DNA of 5,701 nucleotides, from positions 42,794-48,494 of the forward strand of contig DNGI01000286.1 in NCBI GenBank assembly GCA_003486645.1. Direction: 5' to 3'. This stretch comes from Cyanobacteria bacterium UBA11370 (lineage in GTDB: Bacteria; Cyanobacteriota; Cyanobacteriia; Cyanobacteriales; Coleofasciculaceae). The translations under genes were made by a program, and so were the position numbers. The notes below the pieces were generated by a model, which had not been told where the DNA came from, searched no databases, and worked only from the letters and a program-made list of their open reading frames with translations. Of this stretch, positions 1 to 5,543 are shown one piece after another; positions within the stretch are counted from its first letter, which is position 1, and each line of letters opens with the position of its first letter.

Positions 1-4
1 ATTA

Positions 5-36
5 CAAACAACCAACAACAAACAACCAACAACAAA
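5..36. repeat. Short tandem heptad repeat (7/14 bp period)
   Basis: The plus strand alternates CAAACAA and CCAACAA for about 4.6 heptads, so the exact period is 14 bp (CC at 12-13 recurs at 26-27). The pattern breaks at T37. It lies 8 bp beyond the stop codon of the secreted-protein gene and may extend past the left edge. Short tandemly repeated heptanucleotides between genes are a known feature of filamentous cyanobacteria. Confidence 0.8.
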
Positions 37-44
37 TACAACAA

Positions 45-515
45 CTAACGCGCAAAATCATCAGCGGCAATACAAGTTTCTAGTGCCCTAGGGGGTGAAA
101 AATCAATCTCACGACTTAAACCGATCGCACATTCAGAAAAGCGCAGAGGCAAAAGGCTACGGCGGCAGTGATCTAATACTGAACCTGGGTCTGCATCTTG
201 CAGATATTTGTTAATATTTACTGTACAACTTGCTAATTCTAACGGTCGTCGGACTCGTCGGCAAGCCACTAAAGCATCATCAGCGGCAATGGGTGTTAGA
301 TCTTTAATTTTAAGGACGCATAGAGACAAGTCTTTAGGTTCAAGTGCTTCGCCACAAGCTTGTGATGCTAGTTCTCTAGAAAGTTCGGCACGTAAAAGTT
401 CAGCGGCACAAATTTGAAACTGATCAACCCCTGCAATAGCGGGAGTATGGGGAATTGCTAGGGCAAATAAGCTAGCTGTTATGAACTGACTAGTACAGAA
501 TTTCCAGAAGGACAT
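45..515 (-). CDS. Secreted protein with eight regularly spaced cysteines, unknown function
   Basis: I do not recognise a named domain. With the start chosen here the protein has 156 residues. Residues 1-28 form a good Sec signal peptide: Lys5, a hydrophobic stretch at about 10-22, and a PAIA-G cleavage site, so the mature protein should be periplasmic or exported. The mature part has Cys at 36, 54, 66, 85, 97, 117, 129 and 148. Spacings alternate 18, 12, 19, 12, 20, 12, 19, giving three C-x11-C units inside a roughly 31-residue repeat. Two of these units begin CRR, and the even cysteine count would allow four disulfides. In-frame ATGs also exist at 578 and 638. The 638 start overlaps the upstream transporter gene, and both longer starts would put a basic, polar stretch before the signal peptide, so 515 is preferred. 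No clear Shine-Dalgarno decides it. The gene lies downstream of the transporter on the same strand and may share its transcript. The stop is TAG at 47-45. Confidence 0.7.
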   Translation of the reverse strand: MSFWKFCTSQFITASLFALAIPHTPAIAGVDQFQICAAELLRAELSRELASQACGEALEPKDLSLCVLKIKDLTPIAADDALVACRRVRRPLELASCTVNINKYLQDADPGSVLDHCRRSLLPLRFSECAIGLSREIDFSPPRALETCIAADDFAR

Positions 516-592
516 AAAGGTGTAGTTTCTTGAATTTGGACGGCATTTAGTAGGATTTTTCCTACTTGTTATTTTCATAGTTTTCAAAGAAT

Positions 593-1816
593 TTATGTAC
601 TGATATTGGACTGAAATTTTGTACTGATTGCGATACAAACACCCGCCAATACAAAAGCGATCGCTCCCCAGAAGGCGGTATTTATGGGTGTCATTACACT
701 TAAACTCGACGGAGGCACTAGTAACCCAAACAGACTTGCAGCAATTCCTACTCCCCCAAAATACATCCCAGTTCCTAACCCTGCACGTTGAGGGGGTACT
801 AAGGACAAGGCATAAGGAATGGTTCCATTAATAATTAAACTGAACACCGCCACTAAACCAACGATGGCTACTAATCCAATTAAAGCGTTAGGAACCAATA
901 CCATCAACATCATTAATCCAACAGTTGCAGTAATACCATAAAGCATGGCGCGATGGTTGCCTAGTTTAACAGCGATCGCACCTGCTGGCAATGCCGAAAA
1001 CGCTAAGGCTAGTGCAATCACAAACATTACTAACTTAATATCAGCAGCGCTAAACTGATTTTTCACTACCTTTTGAATCGTTTGCATCAGGAAACTTGAA
1101 CCTAATGCTACACCCATCCCCGTAATAAAAATTAATCCTAAAATGGGGAGTGGGGAGTGGGGAGTGGGGAGTGGGGAAGATGTGGGAGAGTCGGGTGGGT
1201 GGACAAATCGGAGAATTGCGGCGGCGGCTAATAATACAAAAGAAGCGATCGCAAACGTAATAGCAGCCCCCCATCCTAAAATAATTTGACTGGTAAAGGC
1301 TGAGAAAGCACCAATTAATCCACCTATTAACGTTAACAAACTTGCGGCTAGAGGTAAAGCGCTAGGTGTGGCATATTGCCCTAACAAACATATCGTTGGA
1401 GAACGAAACACGTTCATTGCTAAAGCCCAAGCAATGAGTACCACAGGCAAGCTCCAGCGCCATGCAACAGAACCAAAGATAACAACAACTGGGATACTAA
1501 TAAACAGTGCTGATGCCAGGATAACTCCTCCAATAATAAAGGGAAACCGCGTTCCTATCCAACGCTTCATTTTGTCTGACAAACCGCCTATTGTAGGTTC
1601 TATTATGGCTGTCAGGAAGTTTTCAATAATGAGCAAAGTTGTTGCTAATGCCTCAGCAAAACCAAACTCCATTAAAAGCTTAGGCAAGTACAATTTATAA
1701 ATCACCCAACAGAGAGTAATTGCCGCCTGCATCGCGGTTAATCCCCCGACTTGTAACCACAGAACTCTGGGCTGAGATTGAGTTGGAGGTACTGCGTTGA
1801 CGAGGTTTTCGGGCAT
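593..1816 (-). CDS. Major facilitator superfamily transporter, substrate unknown
   Basis: This is a 407-residue inner-membrane transporter with about 12 hydrophobic segments, roughly 18-40, 52-76, 93-115, 121-138, 153-175, 183-204, 226-246, 260-280, 290-308, 312-334, 345-367 and 380-398. The loop after the second helix, at about 77-92, reads G-x-L-S-D-(x)3-R-x-x-G-T-R-x-P. This resembles the MFS motif A, especially the version in sugar/cation (GPH-like) carriers. A weaker counterpart, KLGNHRAM at 284-291, lies in the second half. The substrate cannot be read from the sequence. The central loop between helices 6 and 7 carries SSPLPTPHSPLP (213-224), encoded by a 7-bp tandem repeat, which is odd for a structural gene but leaves the frame intact. 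No strong Shine-Dalgarno precedes the ATG at 1816. The gene is divergent from the DUF29 gene (118-bp gap), and the secreted Cys-repeat gene follows it on the same strand. Confidence 0.88.
   Translation of the reverse strand: MPENLVNAVPPTQSQPRVLWLQVGGLTAMQAAITLCWVIYKLYLPKLLMEFGFAEALATTLLIIENFLTAIIEPTIGGLSDKMKRWIGTRFPFIIGGVILASALFISIPVVVIFGSVAWRWSLPVVLIAWALAMNVFRSPTICLLGQYATPSALPLAASLLTLIGGLIGAFSAFTSQIILGWGAAITFAIASFVLLAAAAILRFVHPPDSPTSSPLPTPHSPLPILGLIFITGMGVALGSSFLMQTIQKVVKNQFSAADIKLVMFVIALALAFSALPAGAIAVKLGNHRAMLYGITATVGLMMLMVLVPNALIGLVAIVGLVAVFSLIINGTIPYALSLVPPQRAGLGTGMYFGGVGIAASLFGLLVPPSSLSVMTPINTAFWGAIAFVLAGVCIAISTKFQSNIST
1145..1177. repeat. In-gene heptad tandem repeat GGGGAGT
   Basis: About 4.7 perfect copies of GGGGAGT (plus strand) lie inside the transporter gene, in the stretch for the loop between helices 6 and 7. 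Read on the minus strand it encodes SPLPTPH-type residues. Because 7 is not a multiple of 3, three units restore the frame and encode seven residues, and all three frames give rotations of the same heptapeptide. Confidence 0.92.
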
Positions 1817-1934
1817 ATTTACTAAGGAATCATTTTTGGGTATTTCTGGGGAAGATGCTACACTAATTCTTGCTCAACTTGCTAGACTAATGGCTTAAGG
1901 CACAGCCAAAATAACCAACAATAATTTTATTGAG

Positions 1935-2375
1935 ATGAACTCAACCCTTTATGAAAAGGACTATTATCTCTGGCTGGAAAACACCGCCTCTCTGCTGCGA
2001 GATGGGCAACTTCATAAGCTGGACATTCCTAATTTAATTGCAGAAATTGAAGATATGGGCAGGCGTGAGACACGGACTGTTTATAGCAATCTGAAAATTT
2101 TGTTGATGCACCTGCTTAAGTATAGATACCAACCAGAGAAACGTTCCAATAGTTGGAGAACTACTATTGAAGAACATCGACAAAGAATACAAGAAGCATT
2201 TGAGGATAGTCCCAGCCTGAAAAATTATTTCACAGAACAATGGACTGTGGGTAAGTGTTATCAAGATGCTAAAAGACTAGCCGCCAAAGAAACTGGATTA
2301 GCCTTAGATGCCTTCCCCTCTGAATCCCCCTTTACTCCAGAAGACACTCTGAACCCTGACTACTTGCCTGAGTAA
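1935..2375 (+). CDS. DUF29 family protein
   Basis: The 146-residue protein matches the DUF29 family over its whole length. The N-terminal YEKDYYLWLENTASLLRDG is followed by the acidic LIAEIEDMGRRE (34-45). The central part has LLMHLLKYRYQPEKR (56-70), SW at 73-74, the TIEEHR block, and DSPSLK (91-96). The end carries the A-x-x-ET-G-L segment and an FP-x-x-(C/S)P-F tail, here with Ser131 where many members have Cys. The protein is small, mostly helical and soluble, with no signal peptide. DUF29 proteins are very common in cyanobacteria, often in many copies per genome. Their biochemical role is not established, so none is assigned. The gene appears complete, starting at the first ATG after a weak upstream signal. 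Its only plus-strand partner nearby is the distant 4591 gene, so it is probably transcribed alone. Confidence 0.92.
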   Translation: MNSTLYEKDYYLWLENTASLLRDGQLHKLDIPNLIAEIEDMGRRETRTVYSNLKILLMHLLKYRYQPEKRSNSWRTTIEEHRQRIQEAFEDSPSLKNYFTEQWTVGKCYQDAKRLAAKETGLALDAFPSESPFTPEDTLNPDYLPE

Positions 2376-2422
2376 AAATACAATACCAAATAAGCGATCA
2401 TATATTTATACCACTATCCCCT

Positions 2423-2467
2423 TTGTCTCCCTTGTCTCCCTTGTCTCCCTTGTCTCCCCTGTCTCCC
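2423..2467. repeat. 9-bp tandem repeat TTGTCTCCC
   Basis: Five copies of a 9-bp pyrimidine-rich unit occur here. G falls at 2425, 2434, 2443, 2452 and 2461, and the fourth copy ends in an extra C instead of T. A degenerate tail (TTCTCTCCC) continues to about 2476. The array lies in the convergent gap between the DUF29 and MoeZ genes, outside any coding frame. Confidence 0.92.
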
Positions 2468-2539
2468 TTCTCTCCCTCACCTCTTACCCCTTCTTAAAAC
2501 TATTTGTGTAACGTAAGGGATGCACCCTTTAGGCAGTGA

Positions 2540-2581
2540 GAAATGGGGAATAGCAGATGATATTTCTTTTATCCCCATTTC
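2540..2581. terminator. Candidate hairpin terminator between convergent genes
   Basis: GAAATGGGGA (2540-2549) is perfectly complementary to TCCCCATTTC (2572-2581), a 10-bp stem around a 22-nt loop. It lies 10 bp beyond the MoeZ stop and about 165 bp beyond the DUF29 stop, where both transcripts would need to end. On the plus strand it is followed by CCCTTTTC, only a weak T-run, and the loop is long, so the terminator role is an inference. Confidence 0.4.
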
Positions 2582-2590
2582 CCTTTTCAA

Positions 2591-3763
2591 TTAATACTCC
2601 GGAACCGAAGGGTCAATTTCCCGACTCCAAGCGGTAATTCCACCCTTAATATTAGTCCCTTCAATTCCCGCTTCTTTAAGGATGCCTAACGCTTTTGCTG
2701 ACCGTCCTCCCATCTTACAATGAGCAATTAATCGATGCCCATTTAGGACTTCCTTAACTTTTTCAACACCTGAACCTTGTTCAATATCTGGTAAGGGAAT
2801 TAATACCGATCCAGGAATTTTAGCAATCTCATATTCATTGGGATTGCGGACATCAATAAGAACAAAATCCTTCGCCCCACTATCGAGGAGTTCTTTAAGT
2901 TCATGAACGGTCATTTCTTGCATTTCCATCAGCCGTTTTGCCTCCTGTTCTTTCGCTTGAGTAATTCCACAGAATTGTTCGTAATCAACTAATTTCTCAA
3001 TAATGGGACGTTCGGGATTGGGTCGCAGCTTGAGTTCCCGAAAGGTCATATTCAAAGCGTTGTAGAGTAATAACCGTCCACTGAGAGTTGTGCCTTTGCC
3101 CAGAATAATTTTAACGGTTTCTGTTGCCTGGATGAGACCGATAATTCCTGGCAAAATGCCTAAGACACCGCCTTCAGCACAGGAGGGCACCAGTCCCGGC
3201 GGTGGGGGTTCAGGAAAGAGATCCCGGTAGTTGGGTCCACCTTCATAGTTAAATAAGGTTGCTTGACCTTCAAACCTCAAAATTGACCCGTAGACGTTCG
3301 GTTTTCCTAGCAAGACGCAAGCGTCATTCACCAGGTAACGGGTAGGGAAATTATCAGTCCCATCTACGACAATATCGTAGGGTTTCATAATCTCCAGGGC
3401 ATTCTCGGATGTCAGGCGAGTTTCGTAAAGATCCACCTGACAGTTCGGATTAATTTCCAGAATTCGGGTTTTGGCGGACTCAATTTTCGGTTTACCTACC
3501 CAGGAAGTCCCATGAATCACCTGACGTTGCAGGTTAGAACTATCGACGATATCAAAATCAACGATTCCGATCCGTCCAATGCCAGCCGCCGCAAGGTACA
3601 GTAACAGGGGTGAACCGAGTCCACCCGTACCAATACACAAGACACTAGCAGCTTTGAGGCGTTTTTGCCCGTCGAGTCCAACTTCTGGCAAAATCAGATG
3701 TCGGGAATAGCGTTCGTATTCTTCTCGTGTGAGCTGGATATCATCCAGATTTGGGTTTAGCAT
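2591..3763 (-). CDS. moeZ: MoeZ-type sulfur-carrier adenylyltransferase/sulfurtransferase (ThiF/MoeB domain plus rhodanese)
   Basis: This 390-residue cytoplasmic E1-like enzyme should adenylate the C-terminal Gly of a small ubiquitin-like sulfur carrier (MoaD, ThiS or CysO type) and convert it to the thiocarboxylate. The ThiF/MoeB domain spans about 1-265: Arg21 in RYSRH, the nucleotide loop GTGGLGS (45-51), DFD at 69-71, NLQRQ (77-81), the Mg-site DGTD (134-137), and the conserved PSCAEGGV with Cys195. The MoeZ signature DYEQFCG is at 260-266. A rhodanese domain follows at about 284-390, with DVRNPNEY (304-311) and the persulfide-forming loop CKMGGR (Cys349-Arg354). The two zinc CxxC pairs of E. 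coli MoeB are absent (NYRD and NPERP take their places), as I recall for cyanobacterial and actinobacterial MoeZ. The gene follows the JAMM peptidase gene with a 139-bp gap, suggesting a shared role in thiocarboxylate-dependent cysteine or cofactor synthesis. It is complete, has no strong Shine-Dalgarno, and databases often call it MoeB. Confidence 0.93.
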   Translation of the reverse strand: MLNPNLDDIQLTREEYERYSRHLILPEVGLDGQKRLKAASVLCIGTGGLGSPLLLYLAAAGIGRIGIVDFDIVDSSNLQRQVIHGTSWVGKPKIESAKTRILEINPNCQVDLYETRLTSENALEIMKPYDIVVDGTDNFPTRYLVNDACVLLGKPNVYGSILRFEGQATLFNYEGGPNYRDLFPEPPPPGLVPSCAEGGVLGILPGIIGLIQATETVKIILGKGTTLSGRLLLYNALNMTFRELKLRPNPERPIIEKLVDYEQFCGITQAKEQEAKRLMEMQEMTVHELKELLDSGAKDFVLIDVRNPNEYEIAKIPGSVLIPLPDIEQGSGVEKVKEVLNGHRLIAHCKMGGRSAKALGILKEAGIEGTNIKGGITAWSREIDPSVPEY

Positions 3764-3868
3764 GGTGATTTAGTAAGGAGCTTCAAGGGTTCGTGATCGT
3801 CTCAAGGCTTGGGTATGGAGTATGAAAAATTTTAGGTGATCAGGGCTGAATTTTTAATTACGGATCTT

Positions 3869-3887
3869 AACTCAAAACTCAAAACTC
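3869..3887. repeat. Short heptad tandem repeat AACTCAA
   Basis: About 2.7 copies of AACTCAA occur, with CTC at 3871, 3878 and 3885. They lie in the 139-bp gap between the JAMM peptidase gene and moeZ, just after the peptidase stop in transcription order. The array is short, but its 7-bp period matches the other heptad repeats in the window. Confidence 0.65.
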
Positions 3888-3902
3888 TCTATTCCCCACA
3901 CC

Positions 3903-4385
3903 CTATCCATTGACCGTGAGAATTTCCTCTCTTCTGAAGTGGCGATCGCTATCGAGACTCCAGCTTAGGATGTCACACGCTACACCTTGTTGAACGGAAA
4001 TTATAATATATGAGTACTGCGACCAAGCGATCGCGCGATCACTTTCCGAGGGTACGGCGGGATGATCGGGGTGAGAGTGGTAGATTCCGATTATATCTAA
4101 CTGGCGATCGCGTGCTTGTTTTTGGGCTTTAAACATCTCGTCTGGCGCAATACTGAAGCGGTTGCGTTTGGTCGATGACGGTTGAACGATACCCTCAATC
4201 GTTTGAAACACCTCTGCCGTTTCCTCGTTCCAGCTATTTTCTGTGGGTAAAACTTCGATTAAGGTTTTAATATCACCCGTAAGTTGACCCAGGAGTAAAC
4301 CACAGCACTCTTCAGGATAGACACGTTCTGCATGGCTTTGCATAACCTGGAGATGGTGAGAGTCGAGTTTGAGGAGTGATATCAT
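3903..4385 (-). CDS. JAMM/MPN+ zinc metallopeptidase, Mec+-like (M67 family)
   Basis: The 160-residue soluble protein is a single JAMM domain. The PEECCGLLLG segment (24-33) supplies the N-terminal catalytic Glu (25 or 26). The zinc signature H-x-H-(x)7-S-x-x-D is exact: His103, His105, Ser113 and Asp116 in HSHPDHPAVPSESD. Known relatives include M. tuberculosis Mec+, which removes the C-terminal cysteine from the carrier CysO, and deubiquitinase-like JAMM enzymes. The length and lack of other domains fit the Mec+ type. It sits directly upstream of moeZ on the same strand, which supports a role in cleaving a sulfur-carrier conjugate, most likely CysO-cysteine. No carrier gene is in the window, so the substrate is inferred. 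The ATG at 4385 has only a weak GCGGA-like element close before it, and its leader contains a polypyrimidine repeat. Three HIP1 palindromes fall within the gene. Confidence 0.9.
   Translation of the reverse strand: MISLLKLDSHHLQVMQSHAERVYPEECCGLLLGQLTGDIKTLIEVLPTENSWNEETAEVFQTIEGIVQPSSTKRNRFSIAPDEMFKAQKQARDRQLDIIGIYHSHPDHPAVPSESDRAIAWSQYSYIIISVQQGVACDILSWSLDSDRHFRREEILTVNG
3942..4111. repeat. Cluster of three HIP1 palindromes (GCGATCGC)
   Basis: GCGATCGC occurs at 3942-3949, 4027-4034 and 4104-4111, all inside the JAMM peptidase gene. Other copies in the window are at 657-664, 972-979, 1245-1252, 4888-4895 and 5211-5218. HIP1 is the highly iterated palindrome of cyanobacterial genomes, and its density here is the strongest taxonomic clue. 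Confidence 0.95.
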
Positions 4386-4413
4386 GTCCGCTTGAATAAC
4401 CTAAAAAAAGATT

Positions 4414-4436
4414 GAGGGGGAGAGGGGGAGAGGGGG
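4414..4436. repeat. 8-bp purine tandem repeat GAGGGGGA
   Basis: About 2.9 copies of GAGGGGGA occur at 4414-4421, 4422-4429 and 4430-4436. The tract is all purine on the plus strand. It lies 28 bp upstream of the JAMM peptidase ATG, so the minus-strand transcript or promoter region carries a CCCCCTCT-type pyrimidine tract. Any regulatory effect is unproven. Confidence 0.8.
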
Positions 4437-4443
4437 TGAGATT

Positions 4444-4473
4444 TTAGGATGGGTGATGATCTGGACATCCTAA
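4444..4473. promoter_or_regulatory. 8-bp inverted repeat in divergent intergenic region
   Basis: TTAGGATG (4444-4451) and CATCCTAA (4466-4473) are perfect inverted copies separated by 14 nt. They lie in the 205-bp region between the divergent JAMM peptidase and 4591 genes. ATCCTA is directly repeated at 4468-4473 and 4474-4479. This could be an operator for a dimeric regulator or an RNA hairpin, and the sequence alone does not distinguish them. Confidence 0.35.
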
Positions 4474-4542
4474 TCCTATGACAAGGTTTTTCTGAATTAA
4501 TTGAGATGATTTGGGTTTAGAATTAGCTACATTCTATGCTTG

Positions 4543-4548
4543 TATTAT
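4543..4548 (+). promoter_or_regulatory. Weak candidate -10 box for the 4591 gene
   Basis: TATTAT lies 42 bp before the ATG at 4591 in an AT-rich stretch and resembles a sigma-70 -10 box. I see no good -35 hexamer at a suitable distance, so this is only a suggestion. The AAAGGA at 4566-4571 is too far from the ATG to be a normal ribosome binding site. Confidence 0.2.
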
Positions 4549-4590
4549 GACTACACTAATATCTAAAAGGATTTTAACTAATTTTTAATC

Positions 4591-5019
4591 ATGGAACGGG
4601 GTTTACTTTGGTTGCCGTTACTGGCAGTATTTAGTTGGCTAGCTTGGTCGGGTTGGAATGAATATCAAAAAGTTGAAGCCTATCGCCATTGGGCGCAGCA
4701 GTTTGACCGGGCAAAGTATGATATTTATGCGGTATTGGGGCAAAAAAATAGCGAATTGACGTGGGGAAAACCGACTCGTTCTGAACCCATTAATTTAGAA
4801 ACCTTTTCTCTTCAAGATGTAGACTCTATTCGATTACTAGTGGATAAAGAGGTAGCAGATTTAGAGAAACCGCCGAATAAAGGTCGTGCGATCGCCTTGG
4901 AGTTTCTCTTAAAAAACTCGGCTAATTCTATTAAAATTCCCTTTACCGAAATTCCTCTCGCTGTCGAGTGGGGAAAGTTCCTTCAGCAGGAATTACACAA
5001 AAAGGAGAATAACCAATAG
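4591..5019 (+). CDS. Membrane-anchored hypothetical protein, cyanobacterial type
   Basis: The 142-residue protein has one hydrophobic segment at about residues 4-22, rich in Trp and Leu (LLWLPLLAVFSWLAW). It has no AXA-type cleavage site, so it looks like an uncleaved signal anchor. The rest is soluble, about 120 residues, with a helix-like YQKVEAYRHWAQQFDRAKYDIYAVLG (25-50), TWGKPTR (57-63), a basic-acidic middle, and a C-terminal Lys-rich tail. I cannot assign a domain. The style recalls small conserved cyanobacterial proteins of unknown function, but this is from memory. The first ATG is used because the hydrophobic segment begins right after it. A HIP1 palindrome falls in the gene (4888-4895). 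The gene stands alone on the plus strand, divergent from the JAMM peptidase gene and converging on the 5051-5536 gene, so the neighbours do not suggest a job. Confidence 0.82.
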   Translation: MERGLLWLPLLAVFSWLAWSGWNEYQKVEAYRHWAQQFDRAKYDIYAVLGQKNSELTWGKPTRSEPINLETFSLQDVDSIRLLVDKEVADLEKPPNKGRAIALEFLLKNSANSIKIPFTEIPLAVEWGKFLQQELHKKENNQ

Positions 5020-5025
5020 ACACTT

Positions 5026-5045
5026 TACTCCAATATACTCCAATT
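5026..5045. repeat. 10-bp direct repeat TACTCCAATW
   Basis: TACTCCAATA (5026-5035) is followed immediately by TACTCCAATT (5036-5045), a tandem pair differing only in the last base. It fills most of the 31-bp gap between two convergent genes. No terminator-like hairpin is visible in this gap. Confidence 0.7.
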
Positions 5046-5050
5046 TAAAA

Positions 5051-5536
5051 TTAGGCGTTAGTACGAACATAACGTTTTGCTTCATCAGACTCCAAGAAGT
5101 TGTGATAAGCTTCAGAATCTCCACCAAAGGAATCAACAGAAATTTTGGGAATAACTTTGTAGAACATCGCCTGAATTTCTTCCACAGAAAGAGGTTGTCT
5201 TTCACAATAGGCGATCGCAATTCCCCGAAACTCTGGAATATCTTCTAGAATTGGTTCGTATCGTTCAACTTTGACCACAACCCACTCCGTTGGTACAACA
5301 CTATAAACTCGCATTGCATTACCAACCTCTTCGATATGACACTCCAGACGTTCCCCAATTTTGATCCGGCATTTTTCAATAGGACGATAACTGTAGGATG
5401 TGCGAAGGACTCGCGTAAGAACTCCCTCGACTAAGCGATCTCCACTCAGTTTGATCCACTTTTCTCCTGACTTTGCCATATAAATAATCATCATTGGCTT
5501 TCCCTCTACAGGATCGTATATTTCCAACTCTTCCAT
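5051..5536 (-). CDS. Hypothetical protein, unknown function
   Basis: The 161-residue protein is soluble, with no signal peptide or membrane segment. I do not recognise its family. It starts with an acidic MEELEIYDPVEG. The middle is beta-like, with alternating hydrophobic and charged residues (about 14-94) and Cys56, Cys66 and Cys111. The C-terminal part is more helical (about 116-130 and 141-156) and ends KRYVRTNA. The start at 5536 is well supported: AGGAGA lies 8 bases before the ATG, the best Shine-Dalgarno in the window. That Shine-Dalgarno overlaps the TAG stop of an upstream open frame, which suggests translational coupling, now or in the past. A HIP1 site lies at 5211-5218. The gene converges on the membrane-anchored 4591 gene with a 31-bp gap. 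Confidence 0.8.
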   Translation of the reverse strand: MEELEIYDPVEGKPMMIIYMAKSGEKWIKLSGDRLVEGVLTRVLRTSYSYRPIEKCRIKIGERLECHIEEVGNAMRVYSVVPTEWVVVKVERYEPILEDIPEFRGIAIAYCERQPLSVEEIQAMFYKVIPKISVDSFGGDSEAYHNFLESDEAKRYVRTNA

Positions 5537-5543
5537 TCAGTGT

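Noticed and set aside
208..417. Plus-strand open frame antisense to the secreted Cys-repeat gene
   Set aside because: It is a shadow of the opposite strand, with low-complexity Ser/Ala/Arg composition and no ribosome binding site.
516..638. Longer N-terminus for the secreted protein (ATG at 578 or 638)
   Set aside because: It would place 21-41 mostly polar, basic residues before a good signal peptide, and the 638 start overlaps the transporter gene. It is not excluded, but is less likely than 515.
1368..1700. Plus-strand 110-codon open frame antisense to the transporter gene
   Set aside because: The minus strand encodes clear membrane helices and an MFS motif here; the plus-strand product has no domain character.
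1782..1898. Plus-strand open frame ending in GEDATLILAQLARLMA before the DUF29 gene
   Set aside because: It looks faintly protein-like but has no proper start, overlaps the transporter start in antisense, and is under 40 codons. Chance is the simplest explanation.
2423..2476. CRISPR-like array
   Set aside because: The 9-bp units are directly adjacent with no spacers, and no cas gene is present; it is a simple tandem repeat.
2515..2529. AAGGG-ATGCA-CCCTT hairpin as a terminator
   Set aside because: The stem is only 5 bp and no T-run follows on either strand. The 10-bp stem at 2540-2581 is the better candidate.
2591..4385. E1 plus JAMM pair as an antiphage module (CBASS Cap2/Cap3 or a bacterial ubiquitin-like operon)
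   Set aside because: The E1 is a standard MoeZ with a rhodanese domain and the JAMM is a stand-alone Mec+-type protein. There is no E2-like, ubiquitin-like, nucleotidyltransferase or effector gene nearby.
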